Below, one piece after another: positions 9,136 through 18,151 of a stretch of DNA of 64,000 bases (its first letter is position 1; every line of letters starts with the position of its first letter). Origin of the DNA: Lewinellaceae bacterium (GTDB lineage Bacteria; Bacteroidota; Bacteroidia; Chitinophagales; Saprospiraceae). A program made the translations under genes and the position numbers. The notes under the pieces are model-generated. The model ran no database searches. It saw only the letters and a program-made list of their open reading frames with translations, and was not told the origin of the DNA. The stretch lies in the NCBI GenBank assembly GCA_016716135.1, contig JADJWX010000002.1:186001-250000 (forward strand), written 5' to 3'.

Positions 9136-9876
9136 TTGTCCGACACCTTTACCATAAAACTTCCGGTCTTTGAAGGGCCGTTCGACCTGCTGCTTTTTTT
9201 CATTGAGCGGGACGAGCTGGATATTTACAATATTCCGATTGCCAAGATCACCGACGATTTCCTGGACTACATGCACCACATGGAAGCCATGAATATCGAC
9301 CTGGCCTCCGAATTTATCGTAGTGGCGGCTACGCTGATGCGGATCAAGGCCAAACTGCTGCTGCCCCGCAAGCAACTGGACGACGAAGGCAACGAGATCG
9401 ACCCGCGGGCCGAACTGGTTGACCGGCTACTGGAATACAAGCGCTACAAAAGTGTGCTCGACGACCTGCGCCGCCTGGAGGAAGTCCGCGCCGTGATGAG
9501 TCCCCGGGGTTATGCGTCCGCCGAGCTGCGCAAACTGGCTGAAACCGCCCTGGCCGACGCCGAAATGGAAAGCGTGACCCTGTACAAATTGCTCCGGGTA
9601 TTCGAACGGCTGCTGGGCCGCTACGAGGAGAGCCTGAAAGCCCGGCGCATCCACACGGTGTACAACTATAATTACACCATCCAGGACCAGCGCGCTTACC
9701 TGAAAACCACCCTGAAACGCGGCGAAAAAGCGCCTTTTGAGGCAATTTTTATGCAATTGGAAAATCGTATCCACGCAATTGTTACCTTTCTGGCCTTGCT
9801 CGAACTCCTGAATGCCCAGGAAGTGCTGATCACCCAGGGCGAAGGGATGAATAATTTTTGGCTTGAATTAGGTTAA
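9136..9876 (+). CDS. scpA: Segregation and condensation protein A
   Basis: A 246-residue ScpA/kleisin. The N-terminal KLPVFEGPFDLLLFFIERDELDIYNIPIAKITDDFLDYM, the middle LASEFIVVAATLMRIKAKLLLP and the C-terminal winged-helix part (FEAIFMQLENRIHAIVTFLALLELLNAQEV) are all diagnostic. It joins SMC and ScpB to form the bacterial condensin that compacts and segregates the chromosome. The start is a TTG at 9136 (LSDTF), since no ATG precedes the conserved region. Neither smc nor scpB is nearby. Confidence 0.95.
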   Translation: MSDTFTIKLPVFEGPFDLLLFFIERDELDIYNIPIAKITDDFLDYMHHMEAMNIDLASEFIVVAATLMRIKAKLLLPRKQLDDEGNEIDPRAELVDRLLEYKRYKSVLDDLRRLEEVRAVMSPRGYASAELRKLAETALADAEMESVTLYKLLRVFERLLGRYEESLKARRIHTVYNYNYTIQDQRAYLKTTLKRGEKAPFEAIFMQLENRIHAIVTFLALLELLNAQEVLITQGEGMNNFWLELG

Positions 9877-9983
9877 CCCCACCCCCAACCCCCCGAGGGG
9901 AGGGGAGTTTGCCCTCATTCCACGTTTAATTAAATGCTGAGGGGAAGCCCCCCTCCCCTCGGGGGGAGGGGTTGGGGGTGGGG
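9877..9983. repeat. Large C/G-rich inverted repeat
   Basis: CCCCACCCCCAACCCCCCGA begins the left arm (9877-9905). The right arm (about 9948-9983) ends in GAGGGGTTGGGGGTGGGG. The arms pair almost fully over about 29 bp around a 42-nt spacer. It starts immediately after the scpA stop and ends 43 nt before the next start, so it could terminate scpA. This pattern is common between genes in Bacteroidota. Confidence 0.75.
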
Positions 9984-10025
9984 CCCCGCAAAGCCAACGA
10001 AACAATAACCAACGACAACAATATC

Positions 10026-11555
10026 ATGTTGACCAATCCAAATGATTACCTCTACGACCGCTTGGGCCCCTGGCCCCAACCCAATCAGGCAATGGATCTT
10101 TGGCCTATGGTAGTGCATATGCCCAAAGAGGAATACCGCCGGTTTTTCTGGAACATCCAACTCCGGTATATGCGGCAGGCCATTTTTTACACGCCCGTGG
10201 CGCTGTGGTATGCCTGGCGAAACCCCGGCCTGTCGCCCGTCAGCGATGCAGAACTGGCCGATTGCATGTGCGTGCGCAGTTTTTCCAAATTCATGTACCA
10301 GGCCGACAAAAACGACATCCAGGAGTTTTTACCCGGTTTTGACATGAGCCGGCTCAACCCGGACAAGGAATACTTCATCACCGACCTGAACCTCATGCGG
10401 AACATCCCCTCGCAGGATGGCCAGTACGTGGCCACCACCGTGTCGCTGTTTGAGCTGCAGGATACGGACATGCGGCGCTTCAAACCGATGGGTATTTACG
10501 TGGAATCGGTACCGGAAAAAGGGCAGGAAGCCACCAAAGCCATGATCTACCCCGAAGACGGGAATGCCTGGGATTTGGCAAAATACTACGCCCTGATGGG
10601 TTGTGCCTACCGGATCGTGTTTTCGATCCACTCCACGCTCCATTTCCCGATGGACGCCCTGAACGCCATTTCCAAAACCATGCTGCCCAAGAAAAACCTG
10701 GTGCTGCAACTGCTTTTACCGCATTTGGAGTTTTCCCTTGAACTCGACTTCACCGTCCAAACCTCCAAAGGTTCGCCGATCAAGAATCACCAACTTTACC
10801 CATACACCGGTGTGACGGGCACCGCAGATCAAATCGCCGGTTTGTTCGAAGATGCACACCGGGGTATAGTCTCGCGGCTGAAAGCCTATCCGCCCTACCA
10901 CTTCCGCCTGGAACCCTATTCCGAAGCGAAAAGCGAGTATTATTTTTTCCAGATGGAGTACTACTACTGCATCAACCGTTTTGTGGAAAAAGTGCTTGAC
11001 CACCTGACCGACGAAGACCGGGAATACCTCAAGCCCTGGGCCAAATACGTCGCCCCGTTTATCAACAAACACATCGACATACCGGAATACGGCAGCTTCC
11101 ATGCCGACCCACTCACCCACTTCCCTACGGAACATGAAATATTAAGCCAATACGGTGACGAATCGCTGCTCTGCAAACTGCTCACCATGATCATCTGGGA
11201 CCTTACCGTGGGGCATGCCGGCGACCACTACGATTTTGCGATGATGTACATGGCCCGAATGCCCATGCGCATGCGCATCCCGCCGCCCGCCAGCCGCAGT
11301 ATTCCCGATTTTGACCGCAAAAAATTGCGTACCTTCAAGGATACCTACAAGCACCGGCTGGAATGGAAAATGTTCTACATGCCCACCAACGTAAGCCTGC
11401 TGCACAACGTCGACTACGGATTCCAAACACCTGAACTGCAACAGATCAACCGCGAATTCCGGCAAGACCTCATCGAAACCGAAAAAGGGATAATTGAAAA
11501 AGGAATCCGTAACTTCCTGCCTTTGAAAAAAATCGCTCGAAGCATACAATATTGA
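10026..11555 (+). CDS. Divergent lipoxygenase-superfamily protein
   Basis: A 509-residue cytosolic protein. The frame is open to 9972, but those codons are repeat sequence, so I start at the ATG at 10026. The order of blocks recalls the lipoxygenase catalytic domain: WDLAKYY, then H202-STL-H206, LLLPHLEFSLELD (compare LLxPH in lipoxygenases), LLTMIIWDLTVGHAGDHYDF with H397 and H401 (compare IIWxxSxxHxxxN), MPMRMRIPPP, and a tail RNFLPLKKIARSIQY. Lipoxygenases insert O2 into polyunsaturated fatty acids with a non-haem iron held by three His, Asn or His and the terminal Ile carboxylate. Here the first ligand position appears to be Arg, the His spacing is x3 rather than x4, and two residues follow the terminal Ile. 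Activity is therefore doubtful. The signalling giant begins 4 nt after the stop. Confidence 0.55.
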   Translation: MLTNPNDYLYDRLGPWPQPNQAMDLWPMVVHMPKEEYRRFFWNIQLRYMRQAIFYTPVALWYAWRNPGLSPVSDAELADCMCVRSFSKFMYQADKNDIQEFLPGFDMSRLNPDKEYFITDLNLMRNIPSQDGQYVATTVSLFELQDTDMRRFKPMGIYVESVPEKGQEATKAMIYPEDGNAWDLAKYYALMGCAYRIVFSIHSTLHFPMDALNAISKTMLPKKNLVLQLLLPHLEFSLELDFTVQTSKGSPIKNHQLYPYTGVTGTADQIAGLFEDAHRGIVSRLKAYPPYHFRLEPYSEAKSEYYFFQMEYYYCINRFVEKVLDHLTDEDREYLKPWAKYVAPFINKHIDIPEYGSFHADPLTHFPTEHEILSQYGDESLLCKLLTMIIWDLTVGHAGDHYDFAMMYMARMPMRMRIPPPASRSIPDFDRKKLRTFKDTYKHRLEWKMFYMPTNVSLLHNVDYGFQTPELQQINREFRQDLIETEKGIIEKGIRNFLPLKKIARSIQY

Positions 11556-11559
11556 AGGC

Positions 11560-14500
11560 ATGCAACCAACCCTCAGCCTACCAGGATATCAGATCCTGCA
11601 TGCGCTGTACCAATCGGCCGAACGGCTGCTGGTAAAGGCGACCGACGAGGAACGCGGGCAAACGGTTTTGCTCAAAATCCTGCGGCCGCGCCGCAACCCG
11701 CACGTGGAATTTGCACGGCTCAAGCGGGAAGCCAACCTGGTTGAACAATTCAAACTCAACTCGGTGCCCAAACCGCTGGCCACCTTCGAATCCAACGGAA
11801 TGCCCGTTTTGGTCATGGAAGATTTCGGCGCCTGCACCCTGCAGGAGTTTGCCGTCAATTTTCCGTTGCCGCTGGCCGATTTTCTGAAGGTAGCGCGATT
11901 TGTGACCAGCGCCGTTTCCCAATTACACCAGAACGGCATTACCCACACCCGGCTCCATCCCGGTAATATCCTGTTCGACCCCGAAAACCAGGAAGTGAAA
12001 ATCCTCGACCTCGAAACGGCTTCCCTGTTGAGCGATGAAGCCGCCGGATTTATCAATTTGTACGACGTTGAAAAGGAAATCGCCTACATGGCGCCCGAGC
12101 AAAGCGGCCGCATGAACCGGCGCGTCGATCTGCGCTCCAACCTCTACTCCCTGGGTTGCATTTTTTATGAAATGCTCACCGGAAAGCCAGTGTTCAGCGC
12201 CGACAACATCGTCGAACTGGTGTATGCCCACATCGCCAAATCACCCACCCCGCCCTCGCGGCGGAATCCGGGGTTGCCCTTGGTACTCGACGATATCATC
12301 CTGAAACTGCTCAATAAAAACGCCGAAGAACGCTACCAGGGCGCCAAAGGCCTGCTCCATGACCTGGACGAATGCCAAAAACAACTGGCTGCCAAAGGGC
12401 AGATCAAACCCTTCGCCGTCGCGCAGCAGGATGTAACGGAAAAACTCTCCTTCCCGCAAAAACTGTACGGCCGCGACCGGGAAGTACAGCTCCTGCTCGA
12501 CACCTTCGACCAGGTCAGCCGCGGCGCTTTCGCCATGCTGCTCGTCGGGGGCTATTCCGGCATCGGGAAAACAGCCCTGGTACACGAAGTGCACAAACCG
12601 ATCGTGGCCCGCAACGGCTATTTTGTCCGGGGCAAATACGACCAGCTCAAAAAAAATATCCCGTATAGCGCCCTGATCGACGCCATGCGGCAGCTGATCC
12701 AGCAAATTTTGTCCGAGCCCGAAGACGTGGCCGGGCGCATCACCAAACGCCTGCTGGAACAGCTCGACGGCCACGGCCAGCTGATGATCGAGGTGGTACC
12801 CGAACTGGAACTGCTCATCGGGCCGCAGCCGGAGGTGTCCGATCTGCCGGTCGCCGAAGCGCAAAACCGCTTTCGCGATTTCCTGTGCCGGTTTGTCGGC
12901 AGTTTTGCAGCCGCCGAACACCCGCTCACCATTTTTATCGACGACTTGCAGTGGGCCGATCTGTCGACCATACAGTTCATGAGCCGATTGGCGCAAGACG
13001 ACCACAACCGCCACATTTTTTTCATCGGCGCCTACCGCAACAACGAAGTCTCGGCCGTCCACCCGCTCATGATGGCCATCGTAGAACTCAAAGAACAGGG
13101 CCATCCGCTACACCTGCTGACCATTTCGCCCCTGCAGCGCGAAAGTGTGAACGCCTTGTTGGCCGACACGCTGAAATGCAACCCGGACTCCACCATCGAG
13201 CTGGCTGATGTGGTGAGCAAACAAACCGGCGCCAACCCTTTTTTCATCCGGGTATTTATCAACCGCCTGGTGGAAGACGGGCTGATCTGGCTCGACCAGC
13301 ATTCGTTCAACTGGCAGTGGAATACGCAAAAGATCCTGCAAGCCGGCATCACCGAAAACGTGGTGGAATTGCTCATGCAACGGCTGGAGCGTTTGCCGGA
13401 AGTATCGCAGGATCTGCTGAAGGTGGCTGCCTGCATCGGCAACCGTTTTGACCTCGTCACACTGAAAGAGGTATCAGGCATTTTACCGCATAAAATTGCC
13501 TACAGGCTCTGGGAACCGCTTTCCCAACGGTTCATTGTTCCGCTTGATGAATCCTACAAAACTGCCGAAACACTTGAGACTCCCGAGGAGTTTATCAACG
13601 TCGGCTACCAGTTTGCGCACGACCGTGTGCAGCAGGCTACCTACAACCTCCTGAGCGAATCCGAGCGCCTGCAAATGCACCAGCTGATCGCCCAAAAACT
13701 GCACAGCGCCCTGGATGAAAAGGAACTGGAGGAACGCATTTTCAGTATCGTCAACCATTACAATACGGCCCTGCCGTTGGCCACACAGGCCAAGGAGCGC
13801 AAACTGATTTGTGCGCTTAACCTGCGGGCTGCCGAAAAAGCCAAGGAAGCAGCGTCTTTTTCCGTGGCGCTCAGTTTTTTCCGCACGGCGATCGAATTGT
13901 TTGAAAAAGATGCCTGGGAAAAACAACACCACAAAACGGCCAAAGCCTACCTCGATCTGGCCGAATGCGAATACATCTGCGGGGAATACGAGTCTTCCGA
14001 CCAGCTGTATTCCCTGATTTTGGCAAAAACCAATGTGCCGGAATACATCGCGCAGGTGTACGACATCCGCCTGCGCCAGTACGCCCAGCAAGGCCGCAAC
14101 AAGGAAACCCTCCAGCTCGGCGCCGATATTCTCAAAAGATACGGGGTGTCGTTCATCGCCGAGCCCTCCCTGGTGCAGGTTGCGCCGCAATTAATCGCCG
14201 CCAAATTGATGCTGCGCGGGAAAGACGTTTCCGGCTTTGCCGACCTGCCCACCGTATCGGTCAAGGAAAAGGCTTTTGCCATTCAAACCCTGATGAACAT
14301 TTCGGCCACAGCCTACGTGTACAACAGCAACACCATGCTGCTGCTGGTCATCCGGATGCTTCAGCTGTCGGTCAAATACGGCAACTCCGCCGAGTCGGCG
14401 TTTGGCTACGGCCTGTTCGGCTTTGTGGAGGGCGCCGCGCTGGGCAATGTGGAACAGTGCCGGAAGTTTGCCGAGCTGTCGTTGAAAGTCAGTGAAAAGT

Positions 14501-16704
14501 TCGACGATCCGATCATTCGCGCGAAGGTGAAATTTTTGAAAGCCTTCTCCACCCAACACTGGTTTGAGCCCATCCCGGAAGCTATTCCGCTGCTCAGGGA
14601 TGCTTTTAAAATGCTCGACCACTCGGGGAGTTACACCTTTGCGTCGTACAGTTTGCAGACGATCACGGCCAAACGTCTGTATTTGGGCGAAGGCCTTGGG
14701 AAAATTTATGAGGAAATGGTGGAATACTCCCTGTACACCGACCGGGTCAAGGAATTTTACAGCCAAAACCTGCTCCTCATTCTCCGGCGCTACGTGTCGG
14801 GCCTCACGGGGATTTACTACGAGCATTACAAGGAAGCCGACGCTGTGCTGGAGGAAGAATCCTACATCCAGTCGCTGCGCGAACGCCGCCTGCTGATGGC
14901 CGTGGCCTGGCACTACGTGTACAACCAGATGCTGTATTACCTGCTGGGCGACCTGGAAAAAGCCGAGGCATACGCTGCCGAAGCCGTGATCGTCGACGAG
15001 GTGGCGCCCACCACTATGGCCCAGATCGAACACCATTTTTACAACGTACTGCTTGAAGCGGCGCGGTATCCGGAAATGCAGCTTGCGCAGCGCCTCCTGA
15101 GTTCCCGCCGGGCCGGCAAGCACTTGTCCAAACTAAAAAAGTGGATGGCCGGCTGCGCCGTCAACTTCCGGGCGCGGTATTACCTGGCCCTGGCGGCCTG
15201 GGAATCTGCCTCAAAAGGCGAAACGCAAAATTCGGCCTTCGAACAGGCCCTGCAATTTGCCCGTGAAGACGACAACCTGCAACTCCAGGGCCTGGGACTC
15301 GAACTTTGGGGCAAGAGTCTGTTCCGCGGCGGCGCCGTCGGCGAAGCCGCCGAAAAGATTGTTGCCGCCACCGATGTGTATGCCCACTGGGGCGCTGCTA
15401 CCAAGGTGAAACAGCTTACCAAAGCCTACCGCCCCTACCTCGAAACCGATGCTGCCACCACCGCTTTGGAAGCCGGTAAGAGCTCGTTGGGCGACCTGCT
15501 CGATGTCGAAACGGTGTTGCGCGCCTCACAGGCCATCTCCGGGGAGATCGTCCTGGAAAATTTGCTGGGCAACCTGTTGTCCATTTTAATGGAAAACGTA
15601 GGCGCCCAACGCGGCTTCCTCATTCTGAACCGCGACAACAAACTCCTGGTGGAAGCCGAACACACCATGGGTAGCCACAAGCCGCTCGTGTTGCAATCGA
15701 AGCCTGTAGCCGATTCCGACAAACTGTCGGCGGCGGTAGTGCAATACGTCTGGCGCACCGGCGAAAATGTGCTGCTCGACGATGCCCAGCAGCCCAACGC
15801 CTTCAGTGCCGACACCTACCTGGCGCTCCAGCAGGTACGCTCGCTGTTGTGTGTGCCGGTGAAAAACCAGGGCAAGATCACGGCGATCGTCTACCTGGAA
15901 AACAACCTGGCAACCAATGTTTTTACCGACAACCGGCTGACCATGGCCACCATGCTTACCTCCCAGGCGGCTATTTCGATCGACAATGCCATGTTGTACA
16001 ACAACCTGGAGCGTATGGTCGAGGAACGCACCCGCGAGCTGGCCAGCGAAAAGAAAAAAACCGACGAGCTCCTGCTCAACATCCTGCCCGCCGAAATTGC
16101 CGAAGAACTCAAGGAAAAAGGCCAGGCCTCGGCCAAACTCTACGAGGAAGCCACCATCCTGTTCTGCGATTTCCGCAACTTCACCCAACTGGCCGAAAAC
16201 ACGCAGCCGGCCGAGTTGGTTAAGGTCATCGATCTGTATTTCAGCCAGTTTGACGAGATCATGCAGACGTTTGGCATCGAAAAGATCAAAACTGTGGGCG
16301 ACGCCTACATCGCCGCCGGCGGCCTGCCCGACCCCGAAAAAGGCCGGCCGACTACGGTGGTGGAAGCCGCCTTCGAAATGGTGGCCCTGGCCGAACGTAT
16401 CCGGAAGGAACACGAGCCGAAAGGCCTGCCTTTTTTCGAGCTGCGCATCGGCATACACACCGGCCCGGTCGTTGCCGGAGTAGTGGGCCTGCGCAAATTT
16501 GCCTACGACATTTGGGGCGATACCGTCAACACCGCCGCTCGCATGGAGGAAAACAGCGAGCCGGGCAAGATCAATATCTCGGGCGCCACTTACGGCTTTA
16601 TCCGCGACCGGTTCCGGTGTACGCACCGTGGCAAGATTGCCGCCAAGCACAAGGGCGAGATCGATATGTATTTTGTGGAAGGGGAGAAAAAGGCGCAGGC
16701 ATGA
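11560..16704 (+). CDS. Pseudokinase-AAA-TPR-GAF-class III adenylate cyclase fusion
   Basis: A 1714-residue cytosolic sensor protein. Residues 5-275 are a protein-kinase fold with the N-lobe Lys (TVLLKIL), but the HRD loop reads HTRLHPGN (129-136) and DFG reads DLE (150-152), so it is probably a pseudokinase. The APE motif is intact (YMAPEQSGRMNRR). Residues 300-700 are an AAA/STAND-like ATPase with Walker A GGYSGIGKT (330-338) and Walker B TIFIDDLQW (Asp461/462). TPR-like helices fill 700-1290. A GAF domain covers about 1310-1470. A helical linker leads to a class III cyclase (1515-1705) with metal Asp1537 and Asp1581 and the ATP-selecting pair Lys1577 and Asp1650, so cAMP is the likely product. 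Homologues of this layout usually end in a histidine kinase or cyclase. It is cotranscribed with the lipoxygenase-like gene. Confidence 0.88.
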   Translation: MQPTLSLPGYQILHALYQSAERLLVKATDEERGQTVLLKILRPRRNPHVEFARLKREANLVEQFKLNSVPKPLATFESNGMPVLVMEDFGACTLQEFAVNFPLPLADFLKVARFVTSAVSQLHQNGITHTRLHPGNILFDPENQEVKILDLETASLLSDEAAGFINLYDVEKEIAYMAPEQSGRMNRRVDLRSNLYSLGCIFYEMLTGKPVFSADNIVELVYAHIAKSPTPPSRRNPGLPLVLDDIILKLLNKNAEERYQGAKGLLHDLDECQKQLAAKGQIKPFAVAQQDVTEKLSFPQKLYGRDREVQLLLDTFDQVSRGAFAMLLVGGYSGIGKTALVHEVHKPIVARNGYFVRGKYDQLKKNIPYSALIDAMRQLIQQILSEPEDVAGRITKRLLEQLDGHGQLMIEVVPELELLIGPQPEVSDLPVAEAQNRFRDFLCRFVGSFAAAEHPLTIFIDDLQWADLSTIQFMSRLAQDDHNRHIFFIGAYRNNEVSAVHPLMMAIVELKEQGHPLHLLTISPLQRESVNALLADTLKCNPDSTIELADVVSKQTGANPFFIRVFINRLVEDGLIWLDQHSFNWQWNTQKILQAGITENVVELLMQRLERLPEVSQDLLKVAACIGNRFDLVTLKEVSGILPHKIAYRLWEPLSQRFIVPLDESYKTAETLETPEEFINVGYQFAHDRVQQATYNLLSESERLQMHQLIAQKLHSALDEKELEERIFSIVNHYNTALPLATQAKERKLICALNLRAAEKAKEAASFSVALSFFRTAIELFEKDAWEKQHHKTAKAYLDLAECEYICGEYESSDQLYSLILAKTNVPEYIAQVYDIRLRQYAQQGRNKETLQLGADILKRYGVSFIAEPSLVQVAPQLIAAKLMLRGKDVSGFADLPTVSVKEKAFAIQTLMNISATAYVYNSNTMLLLVIRMLQLSVKYGNSAESAFGYGLFGFVEGAALGNVEQCRKFAELSLKVSEKFDDPIIRAKVKFLKAFSTQHWFEPIPEAIPLLRDAFKMLDHSGSYTFASYSLQTITAKRLYLGEGLGKIYEEMVEYSLYTDRVKEFYSQNLLLILRRYVSGLTGIYYEHYKEADAVLEEESYIQSLRERRLLMAVAWHYVYNQMLYYLLGDLEKAEAYAAEAVIVDEVAPTTMAQIEHHFYNVLLEAARYPEMQLAQRLLSSRRAGKHLSKLKKWMAGCAVNFRARYYLALAAWESASKGETQNSAFEQALQFAREDDNLQLQGLGLELWGKSLFRGGAVGEAAEKIVAATDVYAHWGAATKVKQLTKAYRPYLETDAATTALEAGKSSLGDLLDVETVLRASQAISGEIVLENLLGNLLSILMENVGAQRGFLILNRDNKLLVEAEHTMGSHKPLVLQSKPVADSDKLSAAVVQYVWRTGENVLLDDAQQPNAFSADTYLALQQVRSLLCVPVKNQGKITAIVYLENNLATNVFTDNRLTMATMLTSQAAISIDNAMLYNNLERMVEERTRELASEKKKTDELLLNILPAEIAEELKEKGQASAKLYEEATILFCDFRNFTQLAENTQPAELVKVIDLYFSQFDEIMQTFGIEKIKTVGDAYIAAGGLPDPEKGRPTTVVEAAFEMVALAERIRKEHEPKGLPFFELRIGIHTGPVVAGVVGLRKFAYDIWGDTVNTAARMEENSEPGKINISGATYGFIRDRFRCTHRGKIAAKHKGEIDMYFVEGEKKAQA

Positions 16705-16788
16705 GTCATGCGCAGCCCTTCGATTTAGCTGTTGGGAAGCGGCGTGCGCAGTTGTAAGTTCCTCTTTTTTTTTCAGAAATTTGTACCT

Positions 16789-17409
16789 ATGGTCGACGTA
16801 TCAAGCACAGAAAAAACCTATACGATTTCCGAATACCTCACACAAGAGGACGCCAGCGCGGTACGCCATGAATTTCATAACGGAACCTTTACCGAAATGG
16901 TAGGAGGAATCTTACCCCACAATGTAATCAAGGGCGAATTTTATACCCTTGCCAATCTTGCAATTCGCGCCGCGAATATTCCGCACATGGTATTAAACAG
17001 CGATACCAAAATCCGCATAGAAGCCGAAAACCGCTTCGTGTACCCCGATCTCACCATCACCGACGGCCAGCCGGCCTACTACCAAAGCCCCGACGGCGGG
17101 TTGCGCCGCGATATTGTGACCAACCCGCTGCTGATCGTCGAGGTGCTTTCCGCCGAAACCCGCGCTTTTGACAAGTCGGAAAAAGTTGACCTGTACGCGG
17201 CCATTCCCGGCTTCCGGGAGTACATCCTGGTGGAGCCTGAAACTGTTTGGGTGAAGCAGTATTTTTTACAGGACCCGGCGAATAATTTGTGGCAGATCAA
17301 CACCCTGACGGAGCCGACGGCCCGGCTCGCCCTGCAATCCGTAAACCTGGAAATCTCGCTGGAGGAATTGTACCGGGTTTTGGAAAAACTGCCGAAAACC
17401 GGCGCCTAA
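16789..17409 (+). CDS. Uma2-family (DUF820) putative endonuclease
   Basis: A 206-residue PD-(D/E)XK-fold protein, starting at the ATG at 16789 rather than the longer open frame, which adds an unconserved hydrophobic stretch. The family core is visible: YTISEYL, RHEFHNGTFTEM, FVYPDLTI (catalytic Asp), LIVEVLSAETRAFDKSEKVDLYAAIPGFREYILVEPE (Glu-x-Leu-Ser and the conserved Tyr). Uma2 proteins are abundant in cyanobacteria and Bacteroidota. Nuclease activity is predicted, not shown. Another member is at 45482-46114. It lies 84 nt after the cyclase gene and might share its transcript. Confidence 0.88.
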   Translation: MVDVSSTEKTYTISEYLTQEDASAVRHEFHNGTFTEMVGGILPHNVIKGEFYTLANLAIRAANIPHMVLNSDTKIRIEAENRFVYPDLTITDGQPAYYQSPDGGLRRDIVTNPLLIVEVLSAETRAFDKSEKVDLYAAIPGFREYILVEPETVWVKQYFLQDPANNLWQINTLTEPTARLALQSVNLEISLEELYRVLEKLPKTGA

Positions 17410-17424
17410 TTGGCTAAAGTCCAG

Positions 17425-17922
17425 CTAACGCCGGGAATAAAAAATACGCCAGAGCAGTTTCCAGTTTTCACCGCCATCGGTACTCCGCATCCAATCCCAG
17501 GTAAAGTGGTCGGTTTCAATGGAATGGAAAACCATTTTTTGCAACAGTTCCTTACCATCCGGCGTGGAAGCCTTGCGGCTGAAAACAAACGTGTCGCCGT
17601 CTTTTCCACCGGTAAAATCCAGGTAGCCGCCCTGGTTATCCACCCAGGTTTGCTTCCAGGTTTTCGTGCGGGTGTCGTACACCGACCAACTGCGCCCGAC
17701 AAAGCCGGCGAATGCGCCGTTTAGGGCTTCGAAATTTTCGCAGATCACCTTGCCATCCAGTTCGCGCACGATGCGGTTGATGCCGGTCGCCTCGGTGCTG
17801 TCGGTGTCTTGCCAGCGGAGGTTCCAGTCGCCCAGCCAAAAATCGAGATCGTTGGCGGCATCCTGCGCAAAAGCAGCGCCGGTAAGCAAGGGCAGGCAGA
17901 GTAGCAGATAAAACGTTTTCAT
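17425..17922 (-). CDS. Secreted DUF1579-like lipocalin-type protein
   Basis: A 165-residue protein starting at the Met that opens a clear signal peptide (MKTFYLLLCLPLLTGAAFAQ). The longer open frame upstream has no conserved features. The mature part begins DLDFWLGDWNLRW and continues with ELDGKVICENFEAL, WSVYDTRTKTWKQTWVDNQGGYL and DHFTWDWMRSTDGG, the pattern of DUF1579 and related calycin-like barrels that may bind small hydrophobic ligands. Function unknown. It is convergent with the Uma2 gene (15-nt gap) and divergent from the next pair. Confidence 0.7.
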   Translation of the reverse strand: MKTFYLLLCLPLLTGAAFAQDAANDLDFWLGDWNLRWQDTDSTEATGINRIVRELDGKVICENFEALNGAFAGFVGRSWSVYDTRTKTWKQTWVDNQGGYLDFTGGKDGDTFVFSRKASTPDGKELLQKMVFHSIETDHFTWDWMRSTDGGENWKLLWRIFYSRR

Positions 17923-18089
17923 GTTTTTGGTCAAAGTTCGGCTGTTGGTGCTGGAATGTGGTTTATCCCGTTCAGGGTTTACGCATGCCATCACAATTGA
18001 TGGGTTTTGACAAAGTTGCCGGGTACAGCCGCCAGGAGTTAACTGATTTTTCAGTGACCGTTTCCGGGTCAGTACCGTCAAAATGCCAG

Positions 18090-18122
18090 TTTGCGTAAAT
18101 CGAAGCATTTAATTTACATTTG
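18090..18122 (+). promoter_or_regulatory. Bacteroidota-type promoter for the 18.2-20.0 kb gene pair
   Basis: TTTG (18090-18093), 21 nt, then TACATTTG (18115-18122), an exact match to the TTTG-N19-21-TAnnTTTG pattern. It ends 29 nt before the start codon at 18152. Confidence 0.6.
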
Positions 18123-18151
18123 TTTGAAACTTCAAATGAAAATGTCCGGTT

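Noticed and set aside
9972..10025. 18-codon N-terminal extension of the lipoxygenase-like gene
   Set aside because: It begins within the C/G-rich inverted repeat and lacks conservation features. The ATG at 10026 is the better start.
15586..16650. 354-codon open frame antisense to the cyclase region
   Set aside because: The GAF and cyclase motifs on the plus strand account for this DNA fully.
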